A stretch of 64,000 nucleotides of DNA from Pinus tabuliformis (GCA_031772625.1 CM062820.1:93088421-93152420), one strand, 5' to 3'; shown: positions 46,310 to 57,808, numbered from the stretch's first letter. The notes: generated from the sequence alone by a model not told the origin. Numbers and translations are program-made.

Positions 46310-46735
46310 GATATTTTCACCAGTGCCTTAGGAGGAAGGAGGACCTTTAGGATAACCGAAGGTCAAAGAGACTGAGACCTTGAACAAGAAACTTACCGAC
46401 AAACAAGACCTCATGGAGCTGCAAATCATAAAAAAAAACCAGCAAAGGGCCAAGAAGGCAAAGGTCAAGTTGACCTCCATTGAACAAGAGATAGAGAATG
46501 AAAAGGAGTCTTGGTTGGAGAAAATGAACATGCACTTGGAGAGGTTGCTTGGGAAGGCAAACAAAGAGAAAAAATGCTTCGTCACTTAGCCTACCACTAC
46601 CTAACCCAGAACAAGATTTGTAATGCAAGGATAAAGAGGCTTAAGGCTAAGTTGGAAAAGGCCTTAAAGAGAAAAAAGGAGCAAGACAGGTTGAATATCT
46701 TGGCTAAAGCATCATTGGCCCAGAAAAGCACCTAA
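46310..46735 (+). pseudogene. Coiled-coil, lysine/glutamate-rich protein remnant, unidentified
   Basis: A charged frame (PKVKETETLNKKLTDKQDL, QQRAKKAKVKLTSIEQEIEN, MNMHLERLLGKANKEKKC) runs to a stop at 46589. It continues in another frame from about 46540 to 46735 (YLTQNKICNARIKRLKAKLE, KALKRKKEQDRLNILAKA). Together it looks like a helical coiled-coil protein of over 130 residues with one frameshift and at least two upstream stops. It may be the Gag-like protein of another non-autonomous repeat, since similar non-coding motifs flank both sides. No domain family was recognised. Confidence 0.45.
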
Positions 46736-48577
46736 TAAAGATCACTCATGCCAAATTTCAAGAAATTTGGTGAAGTTTTTGACATTTTTGACTTTTTGAA
46801 GCAAAAAATAGGTTTTTTCGATAGGTGCGTATCGCCACCTAGCGCTCGCTTTTTCTAGGGACCTCCTCTGGAGAAAAACTTTAGATTTTTGGATTTCTCA
46901 TGGAAAATTATGAAGACCCAGAAATTACTAAAATTTTTTGACAAGTTTTGGGTCACCAAAAGGGTCAAAAACACCTCAAAAATGCCCTCTCTGCCACTTT
47001 TTGGCCACACAGGAAGCAGTGTTTAGAGAACTGATTTTTAGAGGGGAAAATTGGCACCAAATTCAGAAATTCCACTTGTTCTAGAAATTAGACAGATATA
47101 AATTTCCAAAAATCCTACTTGGAGCAAATTTGGTGAAGGGGAAGGTCTCCAAATGCAGCTGGGAAAAAGCACTACGCATAGAAAAGGTGGCGCTACGTAC
47201 AGGATGAAAAAGTGCCAATTTTGCCTAAAAACTTTGTTTTTCGCCTAGTTTTCTTCTAGTTTGAATTTTTCTCTCTTATGGTCAAATTAATGAGCTTACA
47301 TGATGTAAATTGATGTAATATGATGTAAAAATGATAAAAATTGACTTGATAAGGTAGATACATCAGTTGTAGGTGGTTTGGAGTTGAATGAATCAGTTTC
47401 CTAGGTTTTAGAGGCAAGCTGTTCCACTGCCTATTTTTGTGTTCCTAGTTTAGAAATGGTTGAAACCACCCCTATTTTCATGGTTTGACCCCTGATGGAT
47501 AGCACAGGTGGTTTGGAGGTCTATATCATGTGTTTTTTCAGTCATTTTCAAAGGTTGGACTCTTGTGAAAGCTTTGAGCATCATTGTACATTCATCTTTG
47601 CAGTTTGGCAAGGAAATAGACCAGGGTTTGCAGCATTTTGTGGGATTCTTGTGGCAAGGTGATTTAGTATTGTTTCTCCTTCTATAATTCAAGTTATCAT
47701 GTGTTTATGTGTGCCATTATCTCTCTCTTTTTCAGCTTAACTAAATGAATCAAGTATAAAGGTGGAAATCATTGATGTTGCAGTGCTCTACCTTAGGGTT
47801 TGTTTAGCTTTTCATGTTTTCTACTGTTTGAAGAGGATCCCTGATACTTTCATGCCCTCTCCAACTCCTCACCAGTCTAAAGACTCTCCATTTCACTTAT
47901 TTCAAAGTACTAAAGCATTTGCCTACCTCGCCCCACAGAAATCTCTGCAAGACTGAGTTCATTCCCCGGACCCAAAATTGCCTTTCACTTTTGATCTAGA
48001 AAACCAACATAAAACTCAATAAAAATCCTTTGAGCATATACCTAGCCTAAAATTAGTCTTTACATCAGTCATCTCAAGCCTCATTTTCTATATTTTCCTG
48101 AGATTGACAAGGAGAGAGCCCTCTCCCGACTTGGTAGGGCTAGCTACCAGGTTAAGCATGGTTTGATGTTACCCTAGACCTGCCTTTTTTAGCCTAAGGT
48201 AGATTTATGCCCTAACACAAGGTCTCTGTCACTCTGGAAGAACGAGTAACAACACACTTTATCTTAGTTCATGGAGATATTATTGTTCTCACTATAGTAT
48301 ACCACCAAGCTGTATTGATAAATATATTCCTAGCAACAAACATTAGATAATTGTCTTGAAGAATTGTTAATGCCTTTTTGGTAACTTGTCACAAACCCCA
48401 CTTTGTAGGACCAAGCATGTTCTTAAGATTGATAATTTGAACCATTGAATTTATGCCTCTAGGATTGAAGCTCAGCTGCTGTATTTCCTTTTCTAATCAT
48501 TTGTCCAAAATGTTTCCTCCAGAGAATTGTGTTTTTCATCATAGTAAAAGCTTTAGAAACCTTAAAAGTCTTATGCT
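46736..48577. other. Non-coding interval, nothing recognised
   Basis: No coding frame with protein character. It contains further GCGCTACG-type motifs near 46825, 47168 and 47188, so it probably belongs to the same decayed repeat as 44.6-46.7 kb. Confidence 0.4.
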
Positions 48578-48958
48578 TGGACAAACATGTTCAACATGAT
48601 TGACCAATGGTGCAAGTGACAAGTAGGACACTCATGATTGATCTTTCATGATCGCGATGATGCTTGCGTGACAATGAATATGACTTCGTGTGTGAGTGTA
48701 ACAGATGCGTTCATGGCGAACACAACAAACACATACGAAGCGAAGACTTTGAGCATAGCCAAAACTTGGTCGCAAGCATGACTTAAACATCAACATGCAT
48801 AGACTTGAGTGCAATAAACAAGCAAGGTGAATGCAAAGACTCACACAAGCTCATGGAGTGAACCTGAGAGTGTGCAGTCATCAAGTGAAACTCTCCAAGG
48901 GAGGCTCCGAAATTGGTGTAGGCCAAAATTTTGGAGGGTGGTTGTAGCCGCTACAACA
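48578..48958 (-). repeat. Truncated left LTR of element F
   Basis: It matches 55936-56316 end to end (GCAAGTGACAAGT, TTCATGGCGAACACAACAAA, CATCAAGTGAAACTCTCCAA, GTTGTAGCCGCTACAACA). Nothing upstream of 48578 matches the rest of the right LTR. Confidence 0.75.
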
Positions 48959-50882
48959 CTTGGCGACACACTGGTAGAACTCCAGCTTCTCTATTTCGGT
49001 TCATTGATAGCACAGGGCCTTGGTCTTTCAGGAAGTATTGAATCACTATGTAGGTTACTTTAGTTTCCCCACTTACCCCATGGACATACATGGTTCACCC
49101 TTTTCCAACTCAGTCAAACACAATCAAAAGTTCAACTTAGATCTTAGTATTTCGAATCTAGGATGGGTATTTTAATTCGCGAGTTGAAGATTTTTAGAGT
49201 ATAAGTTTTCATCTCTGGTGTAGCTTCACTGCCAGCAGGTTTGGATAGTAACCCGAAGGAGTCATGTAGGAACACACACATTTCTCCATTTCCAGCAAGC
49301 CTGGTCAGTACCTCGGTGGAGTTGTATGCTTCACCTCTCTGCGCAGGAAGCCTTTCTCTTCTTTCGCCTTTGTATTTTATAAGAGAACTGCGCATAGGCA
49401 CTTATTATTTTTGGGGCAGAGGAGGGATCCTGACTTATTGAGAGAAGAAGAGGTTCTTCCTTCAGAGAAGCATGTAGGACCTCTGACATAGGTTTGCTTG
49501 TTTAGATTTTTTTCCCTTCTCTGTTTCTACTAATTAGATTAGCTTCAACACACAGAGCAGAAGGCTAAGTATAGGCAGGAGGATTCCCAGTGTAGACACA
49601 GGTTCAAGGTTGGACCAAAGCTCCCTTACAGACGATTCATATTTTCCATCAAAACTTCATTGGTCAAAGGTTGTAAACAAGCATAGAGAAAATGGACACA
49701 AGACTAGCCAAGTGTTGCAGTGTCACAAGTCTCTTCAAATTTCAGCCACATACTCTACTCAAAAGCCAGAATGTAGTAGTTGGTAGCACTTATTTCTGGA
49801 AACAAAAATAGTAATATATATAAAAAAATGCACATGAAAAAAATTAGTAATCAAAATAAAACAAAGCAAAAGAAAAGATAATAATCAAAACAAACCAAAT
49901 GAAACAACAAGCAGCAAGCAGACTATGTACAAGGCACAACGCGACCCGAGCTACTGAAATAATGCTTGAGGACTTGGCCATTTGATAGGAAGATTATCAA
50001 TCCTCACATCGAGTGATTGCAAATGTTAGGTGTGCGAGCCAAGTTTCTCGTGGACCAGTGCCGGTCCACCAGGGTTCCCTACTGGAACCTGGTGGCATTC
50101 CAGAAAACCTTCAAGTGAATACAACACTACTGTCCCAAGTACTGCATGCAACATGGACTCGAATGATGGCACAGGGTAATTTATTTTACTCTGGGAAGGC
50201 TTCAAGTTTCTAAAGTCAATGCGTGAGAGGATCTTCCCAGATTTCCTACATGGAGGATTTAAATTATAAAACCAAGTGCGATGATGAACTTTGCAAGTAA
50301 TCAAAACACTTAAAATGTTAATCAATCTATTCGGTGAAAGGAGTATAAACAACATGTATGTGTTACCTATTATTTTCTATAATGGCTTGTCTTCTCCTTT
50401 ACCTAGAATCTCATGTTGGATTGTTCGCATGTAGTGGGTATTCAGGTCATCATCTACTAGTGTAGGACCCTCCTAGTACTGTTCGATCAAGTGGTCAATG
50501 ATTGGTTGCTGCTGCAATGTGTAACTTGTACCGATATTAGTCATCTTCGGATCATGGTGGATCCCCAAGTTGCTCTGTTTGTTCATAGTGTTGTTCTTTC
50601 GTGTGTTCAACATGAGTGCTTCAACATCATTTTTTGTGACTATGAACTTCAAACAACTCAAAATTGTGCATAGTTCATTGTTTTGGATGGTCAATATGCA
50701 CTCGGTCCTTGAGTCATCATGCGTTCCTGATTTATCAAGACTCATTGTCCACAGCTTGTCTGTACATGGACTGTTTGGCTGATGATACTGCTGCTACTAC
50801 CATTGTTTCTACTACTACTAATAACAGAAAAACAAACTATACAAGTTTCATTATCATCAGTTGGGTGAGGAAGGAGTCCCAA
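48959..50882 (-). other. 3' interior of element F, non-coding
   Basis: No RT, RNase H or integrase motif was seen on either strand. Frames of 60-110 codons exist but lack protein character. An A-rich stretch lies at 49800-49880. Confidence 0.45.
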
Positions 50883-53000
50883 CTACTTGTTGAATGAGGT
50901 TGGGGTTGGTCGTGTAAGATAACACTTCAATTTCTTTTCCAGGAAGCAATTGCCAAAAATGAGTTCTGCGAAGGCCAATGGTTCATTATCGCCATCAAGG
51001 GGAGTGACATTGTGTTTCATATACCTCTCGGATAACACCCAGATTTCGTTGCATTTTCCCTTGTATGGAAGCCACAAGTGAGACCAGTCTGTAGAAAAGT
51101 ATCCATCTAGCTTGATAGACTAGTCTCTGCTGAGCAGCAGACCATATACTTCCAGTATGTCCACAACAATTATGTTGATGCACTGGTGGACTCGAATGTC
51201 ATGGGATAGTCAGATGATCACGTCTCGTAGTTCACCAATGGATGGTACTGATGTTCTATCAAGTTGGATGATTCTCGTGGATGTTTCACTCCATCATGCA
51301 TTGATCTTCTTAGCAATGGAGAGTGGCATGACATTGGCTGTCGCCCAGAATCAACCAAAAAATTGTGGACATTGTAGTTGAAAACTTTGAATGAAAGCAG
51401 GAATGGGGGGAAACCTAAGTTTGCTTCTTCCATCCAGAGTGTATTGAGCATAATGGATAGTGATCTGGGAGGTGTGCATGCTCCCTTGCTAGTAGAGGCC
51501 GTGTTGTTTGTTTCTGTTTGTCCCAATGCATGCAATAGGATATCTCACTAGCTCTGGAATTTGGCTAACTCGAACAAACTGATGTTCGCTCGATTTTTCT
51601 TCATGTCATCAATTATGTTGTAATCTAAAGGTGGTAGACTCACCGAGGTGTTCAGGGTGGAACAGATGCTTACACTGTCTGGCAGATTGTTTTGAAACGT
51701 GTTGCTCACAGATGTGTTCTTATCCGCTGCTGTCTGCTCGGACTTTCTTTGTGTTTGTTGCTTGGAGGTAGTTGGTGAATTGACCTTCTTTATCAACCAT
51801 CTCACTTTCTCTTACATCTCCTTAAGTGTCAGTGGAGCCCCTTTAATCCTAAGATTGTAGCGATCATTTTTTTTTGTGGTTACTTCTCGGTGTTCGTCTT
51901 TGAGACTACTTGTGAGCATTGATATGCATTCATCACATGCCCAGAACTTGGTGCTTCATCAGGTGGAACCTATTCATTATCATCATTGTCTTCCAGTTGC
52001 TCCTATGTATCGCCATTCGCATCGAGTGTATGAGTACAGACAAAGGTAACAACTCGCTTCTAATCTAAACAAGAGTTCTTGGGACAAAATTCTTCATGGA
52101 AGGAACAATACTTAGGATCAACACAATGATCAAGTTGGAACATAGGCTTCTGTGAAAATTTGGAACTGAACTGGCTATTGCTTGATGAGCCGGTTGATGA
52201 ACTGCTTACCTGTCTTTGTCTGGGCAGTTGACTATTCGTGAATGTGTCCATCTTCCGTTGCTTGAGTTTAGACATTTTGGTGGTCAAGTTCTTGAGAAGG
52301 CGAGTGAGGGTTTCAATGTCAGTTGCCTCCTTGTCTTTGCCTTTGCTCGCCGTTGCTTGGGCCTTTGTGCTCACATCCTTGGAGTCTTTCGTTGATTCAT
52401 CATCCTTGATGACTCCAATTGCACGCAAGTCTTTCTCAACAACAATATCCTCTTCGCAAATTTCTAACAGTTTTGGCTTCATAGCTTGCTTGACGAATTG
52501 TGCAATGGTGGTTGGCAGTACAAATGTGTAATAATCAACAATGATAGAGTCATGAGGTTTGGTGTCTGCTACAAACTTGTTCAAGATATGCGTAAATCTC
52601 TGATTGAAATATTTCACTTTCTCTTTTCCCTCCATCTTGAGGCTTCCCAATTCTTTGAGTAGCATGGCTAGAGTATTGTCATCAACAAACTTTTCAAGGA
52701 ACATACATTTGAAAGAACCCCAGTTCTATTACTATAGAGTTAGGTGGAAGGTTGTGATTCCAAGCAGCTGCCCGACCATCCAAGGTATATGGAAACAATC
52801 TACATGCTACGTTTTCATAATGTACTCCATGGGTCTGCATTTGTTGGTAGAAGTTGTCTAAGTTGTCTTTTGCCTTCACCGCGCTGTCAGGGTTAAACTT
52901 GATGTTCATTCTCTTTGCTTGCTTCGACATCTTGTGTAGAACATCCAGGAGAGCCAATGGTCCCCGAGTCATCCATTCAAGATTTGGTTCAACCATCTAT
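50883..53000 (-). pseudogene. Gag and retropepsin of element F, frameshifted
   Basis: Read on the minus strand. Gag starts near 52996 (MVEPNLEWMTRGPLALLDVL) after an acidic stretch and an in-frame stop. It has a retrotransposon Gag core (DNLDNFYQQMQTHGVHYENV, RLFPYTLDGRAAAWNHNLP; then FVDDNTLAMLLKELGSLKM) with a frameshift at about 52700. A zinc-like YCSFHEEFCPKNSC ends the frame at 52060. A helical segment YNIIDDMKKNRANISLFELA lies at 51548-51640. The protease follows (about 51440-50883): VHNFLVDSG, then in other frames VYGLLLSRDW-type and WLPYKGKCNEIWV sequence. These are hallmarks of plant Ty3/gypsy gag-protease polyproteins, with many breaks. Confidence 0.75.
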
Positions 53001-53515
53001 TGATCATCTTCATCCTCTTCATCTTCTTCCTCTCCTTCAGAATTTAATGGTTCTGGATCTGAGTCTGTCGGTTCATCTCTGCCTTCACTTCCTCTGATTC
53101 CTTCCCCTCTGCCTCCTATATCGGAGTTTGATCCCAAGACCATAAGAGAGCCTTGTTCATCTTCCAAAAATATTGGAGGTTCCTCTTCGTCTTCAATAGC
53201 TTATTCCAATTAACCTTCAAGAGTAGCAAGGATTGCTTCTTCCATCGATGATACAACAACCCCTGTGGGAGTGGCTTTTGGCTTCTTAGATGTGTGTGGA
53301 AGATACTGTATGCCTGGGATCAGTCCGACTGCTTTTGCGAACTAGTGAGTGATGGGACGGACGGAGTGAAGGTGTTGATATTAAATCTCGTGTTCAATTC
53401 TAGGAGGTGAGGAGTAACCAATTGCTGAGTTGTGAGAGAGGGAGTGCGAGTTATTGCCTTGACCAGATGGTTGATGAGTGAGTGTGAGGGAAATTTCAGC
53501 CATGTACAACTGGTT

Positions 53516-53533
53516 GCCCTCCTTCTAGCACCA
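53516..53533 (-). promoter_or_regulatory. Primer-binding site matching tRNA-Asn
   Basis: The plus strand reads GCCCTCCTTCTAGCACCA. This is two mismatches from the 3' end of plant tRNA-Asn with CCA. The minus-strand complement would prime reverse transcription of element F. It lies four bases from the LTR start at 53538. Confidence 0.7.
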
Positions 53534-54770
53534 TAAATGTTGACGGTACTGGACCTGCCATCATTTAGGGGATCACCCCGGTATGAAGTCCCAACTAGAC
53601 CTCACACGTGTGGAAGTCCCATTCGGTATGATGGCCTAGTTGCCATTATCTTAAGGATTTGCCTCAAATCTTGCTTGTCAACATGTGGTTCGCTTTGTCT
53701 TCGTGAAGTGAGGTTCGCGTGCCTGGGGAGTGTAAGTGTATTTGTGTCAATGGTTCTTTCACTGTGAGGGGAAAAAGGTGAAGATGAGTTCTAGGTTGAA
53801 AGGGATCAATCCCAACCCAACTAGGAACACACAACACAAAGGAAATACACAACTTCTCGCAGAGAAGTCCACTCGGATGCAGAAATCACAACATACAAGG
53901 TAAGATAACACGTACAACATTCACAGATTAGTTTGAGATGAGTGAAATGGTTGTTACAACAAGGTTCACGTGAAAGGTCTGTCTGATGTCCAATAGAGTA
54001 GTAGACACAGACGAGACAACGTTAACAACATATACAACACATTTCCATTAATAGATTATGAATTACAACAAATGAATCTGTTCAGATGTAGAACACATGG
54101 TTAAAGCAACATGCATTACAAGTGTTAAAGATCAATCTTACAATGTGCTGGCCTGTTGATAGGCTTCAGAATTAAGCGAAAGTTCCAAGACACATTGTTA
54201 CACCATACATCACTAACCCCGTCAGCAGGGTGTTGGAGCCACTACTTACTCCTAAAATAAAAGATTACAGACTATCTTGGCTATGTGGGAGGAGCTGAGG
54301 TGAAAATTCCTTTCATGTACAAATGAGCTGGGTATTTATAGCAAAGGGTGAAATTGACCCTTGTGGTTGTTCGACTACCCTCATGACCATTCGACTTCCA
54401 TGATTTTTCGACTTACATGACTCTATGTTCAACAAGTGGGTCTCTTGGACTTCCACGTTACATCACATTGATTGACAACAAGCCCATAGTGGAGATGTGG
54501 GCAACATGACTCATGACTTGACTCGACATGAATTTACATGACAATGCTAGTACATTCATGCTGTTGCTAGAGTGCATGTCGAGCTATAGTGTGGCTGAGT
54601 GATGGATGTATTCATGGCGTATCATAACTTCACCTCCACATGGCGAAGTGTGTAGAGTATTTGATGGTCCTTGGTTCACTTGATGAAGCTCTAGCATGTT
54701 GTTCCTTGCTTTCATGTTGGAAGGCTTGACAAGCTCACCTGTTAGCGAAGGTGCATGTTCATCATGTTGA

Positions 54771-54822
54771 TCCGCTTCGCATGCTTCGTTCGTTTGTCCG
54801 CTTCGCATGCTTCGTTCGTTCG
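54771..54822. repeat. 26-bp tandem duplication
   Basis: Two adjacent units starting TCCGCTTCGCATGCTTCG, with one difference near the end, followed by the start of a third (TCCGCT). Confidence 0.9.
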
Positions 54823-55129
54823 TCCGCTGGTGAATCTGTCCATCTGCTTCTGCTCCCTTTGTTCATCCCGTTCTTCGTCTTAACATGTTTGTGGGTGTAC
54901 CTGTACCTGCAGTCGCTCATGACGAGATGAAATCAAATCCAAAACCTCCTAGTCTACTATGACACATGATAATTCGGATGCGGGTGATCGAGAGAGGCAG
55001 TAGTGTTGTGATGCAGGATGATGGCTTCTAGAAACTGTTGATGAGAATCGTGCAAGATTCACTGAGGGATGGAGACAGACAATCTGAGTCAACAGTGACT
55101 GTCTACAAGTTCTGGCTCGGTAAGGAGGC

Positions 55130-55680
55130 AAAATTGCACAAATTTTAGGAGGGACAATCTAGGCTGTAGGAGGGCAGGGAAAGCATGCTTTGCGCATTTT
55201 CCCAAAAAAATAGTCAGTAGGGGATGGACAACCAAACTTGTGCAATTTTCTAGAGGAACGAGCCGGGTTGCATGAGGGGTCAACAGGCAGGGATTGCCCA
55301 ATTTTTTTGGGGAACTACCCTGGAGACTGGAAACTAAAATTGCGCAATTCCTAGAGGGAACTGCCAGTTGGATGCTGGGGTCATTGGTGACCATACTTGT
55401 GCAATTCCCTGAGGGAACTTCTAGTTGGCTGCTGGGGTCATTGGTAGCCAGATCTGTTCAATTCTCAGAGGGAACTGCAGTTGGCTGCTCAGTCATTGGC
55501 AACAAAAACTGTGGAATTCCTGGAGGGAATAGGCAGTTTTCTGTTAGCTAGGAAAAGTACATTAGGGCCGAGAGGCCTGCTGATCATCTCTGCACAATTT
55601 ATGAGCTGAGGTCACTGATGGGTAGCAGGAGGCCTACTCATGAGCACTGCGCAATTTCTGAGATGAACATCCAGTCGACT
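55130..55680. repeat. Degenerate tandem array, period about 56 bp
   Basis: About nine copies of a unit with TGCGCAATTCC, GAGGGAACT and GTTGGCTGCTGGGGTCATTG blocks. The clearest anchors are at 55342, 55399, 55456 and 55511 (spacing 57, 57, 55). Both strands read open through several units only because the period is near a multiple of three. There is no reason to think it is coding. Confidence 0.8.
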
Positions 55681-56453
55681 GTTCGAGTGGCCAGCATGAG
55701 TGTTGATTGAACTTCCTACAGGCATCACAACTTGAAAGAACTAGCTTGGTGATTCTGCACTGTTCTGGTTGACAATCGATTGAGTCGAAAGCAGGGTGAT
55801 GGTCTGGCTGTCAGTGAGGAGTCTGGTCATCATAACTTCAGCAAAATCGACTAAGTGTGTGAACAATCGAAAGATGCATAGGTGATCATACAGACACACA
55901 CTTGCATGACTTGATGATGAAATGACCAAACCATCTGGACACACATGTTCAACATGACTGAATGACGGTGCAAGTGACAAGTGTGACACTCGTGATTGAT
56001 CGTTCATGATCGAGATGACACTTGTGCGGTAGTGAATATGACTCCGTGTGTAAGTGTGACAAATTCCTTCATGGCGAACACAACAAACACATACAAAGCA
56101 AAGACTTTAAGCATAACTAGAACATGATCGCAAGCATGAATTAGATATCAACATGTAGAGACTTGAGTGCAATAAATAAGAAAGGTGAATGAAAATACTC
56201 ACACGAGCTCATGGAGTGAACCCAAGTGTGTGCAGTCATCAAGTGAAACTCTCCAAGGGAGGCTCCAAAATTGGCGCAGGCCAAAATTTTGGAGAGTGGT
56301 TGTAGCCGCTACAACATGGCCATATGCCACCAAATCTGCATTTTCCCAAATTAGCGTTGTTGAAGTTGTTCACCAGCATCGTTGGCATAACTGATTTTTC
56401 TTGTAACTCAAATGCCAAGAATATGAGAAGGTTCCTTCGCCATTTCAACATCG

Positions 56454-56645
56454 TTACTGAAGATTTGACTGAGAAATGATATAACTGAGAAGGTTGAGTA
56501 TGCAAAACTCTTCTGGCACTGGTGCAACACCATTAACACGTATTCCCCGCTTCACTAGTTGCAAAGCCAAGTCTCTGGTGAATGTAACAATTGTTGCATA
56601 GTCCAAGAGAGTAGCATTCCCTCTCACTCCAACCTGTGCTGTCAT
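56454..56645 (-). pseudogene. Short-chain dehydrogenase fragment (glucose/ribitol dehydrogenase-like)
   Basis: The minus-strand frame reads GNATLLDYATIVTFTRDLAL and LVKRGIRVNGVAPVP. This corresponds to the catalytic Tyr region through the RVN-V-PGP motif of plant glucose and ribitol dehydrogenase-type SDR proteins. In the family the Tyr is followed three residues later by the catalytic Lys (YxxxK, then GA). Here four or five residues are missing after DY-A, so the Lys is lost. The conserved G of PGP is V. Sequence on either side does not continue the SDR fold. It sits within the interior of element O, so it is probably a captured, broken piece of a host gene. Confidence 0.6.
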
Positions 56646-56689
56646 AGAGGCTTGGAAACCATGTGATGCTGCAACTGAATGCAGGTCAA

Positions 56690-57509
56690 TCTTGAACTAC
56701 ATAAGAGATTTCTTCTCCCAAGCAACTGTGCCTTCAACAAGTTTGACAAACATTTGTTGTATACTTTTCTTCGATAAAATAAATAAATATCGATGCCAAT
56801 CTCTTCGCAAACTTCTGCTTCTTATTAATGGAAACATATAAAGCAATTTTTGGAGCTTCAAAATATGCATGATAGCAAGCTTTACATCCATTATAATATA
56901 AATATATCTTTCTACCCATTAACTTTTAATTATGAAAAAATTCCAGCCATTTCTTACCAATCCAATTTAAAGCATCTTCTTTTAATTTAATTTCATTGTG
57001 CTTTGTTTCTGAAAAATTGATCACCTACTCTCCCTTTGCAGATTCCTTTGGCATATATCTTTGAAAAGACTATTTACTTAGCTTGTGTCGAAGCTTAGGA
57101 TGTAGATTCCAACAACTCTCGATCCGGTGACCATTCCTTTTGCAATGGGTACAAAAATGCATGTTCTTATTCCTTGGCAAGAATGCCTTCAAACCTGGAA
57201 GAGAGTTCTTTGATTTCATCTTAAAAAAGCATATTCATTTTCTGAACCACTGGTTTATGCTTTTCACACTTAGCCACATAATGACCATCTGTATGACAAA
57301 ACGTACAAGGAAACACATTTTTCATCTTAAAATGATCATCGAAAGAGTATTCATGAGACTTATACCTTTTTCCGTTGTTATTTGGATAGAGGCTTTGACG
57401 AGGGGAATTTGATTTGGCTCTTATTTTGAAGGGTTCATCCTTTTGTGGAGGAAACTTGTCACCATCATTACCATCATGGTTTAATGCATCATTAATTTGT
57501 AAGAGTCCC
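56690..57509 (-). pseudogene. Element O nucleocapsid-like part: two CCHC knuckles
   Basis: Just left of element S, the minus-strand frame begins LLQINDALNHDGNDG. It reaches a first knuckle CTFCHTDGHYVAKC (57266-57307) and stops after VVQKMNMLF. A second knuckle, CTHCKRNGHRIESCW (57112-57153), follows in another frame. Both are exact C-x2-C-x4-H-x4-C. Further down, a coherent frame has KLKEDALNWIGKKWLEFF and YYNGCKACYHAYF. Knuckles bind nucleic acid in Gag nucleocapsids. The frame would continue from the G-patch segment beyond element S. Confidence 0.65.
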
Positions 57510-57808
57510 TGTTATGAATATAATTCATAACAAATGACATAATAAAATAAATATAAATATTAAATAATTAAATATTATTTATGTTAATTAGTCATTAAAT
57601 TAAGTGAAAAGGCATGTCTAAAAGACATGCCCATTCACAAAAGGTCACTTGCTGAGGTATAAAAGCAAGGTCCTCATTGTACATTCAAATCATCTTATAC
57701 AATTTATATATAATAATAAATTATTATTTAAATATCTGTGTGTATTTTTATATTAAAGTCTATCAGCTATCAGTCTTTTTGTGCTTTAGCAAAAGTTTTT
57801 ATGTTACA
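57510..57808 (+). repeat. Element S 5' LTR (299 bp)
   Basis: It starts with a perfect 10-bp-arm inverted repeat (TGTTATGAAT / ATTCATAACA, 57510-57532) and ends TTATGTTACA. It also has a second perfect hairpin GGCATGTC / GACATGCC (57611-57631), absent from the other LTR. Confidence 0.92.
57658..57664 (+). promoter_or_regulatory. TATA box in element S LTR
   Basis: TATAAAA in GAGGTATAAAAGCAAGG, about 150 bases before the LTR end; conserved at 60433-60439 in the 3' LTR. The following TCCTCATTGTACATTC is a likely transcription start area. Confidence 0.6.

Larger units (their letters stand above)
48578..56316 (-). mobile_element. Element F: minus-strand Ty3/gypsy-type gag-protease element
   Basis: A 381-bp direct repeat closes both sides (48578-48958 and 55936-56316, both starting TGGACA and ending GCTACAACA). 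The interior encodes Gag and protease on the minus strand (53000-50883). A tRNA-Asn-type primer site lies at 53516-53533, next to an LTR start (TGTTGACGG, 53538). If so, the right LTR is 53538-56316 (about 2.8 kb) and the left one is truncated to its last 381 bp. No RT or integrase was recognised and no target duplication was found. The exact LTR limits are inference. Confidence 0.6.
53538..56316 (-). repeat. Right (upstream) LTR of element F, about 2.8 kb
   Basis: It starts TGTTGACGGTACTGG beside the primer site and ends GCTACAACA. Only the last 381 bp has a partner in the window, so the full extent is inferred from the start motif and the shared end. It contains a 26-bp tandem duplication (54771-54822) and a longer tandem array at 55130-55680. 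Confidence 0.5.

Noticed and set aside
55294..55551. An 85-codon frame with internally repeated peptide text
   Set aside because: The repeats come from the 56-bp DNA tandem array, with a period near a multiple of three. The opposite strand is equally open.
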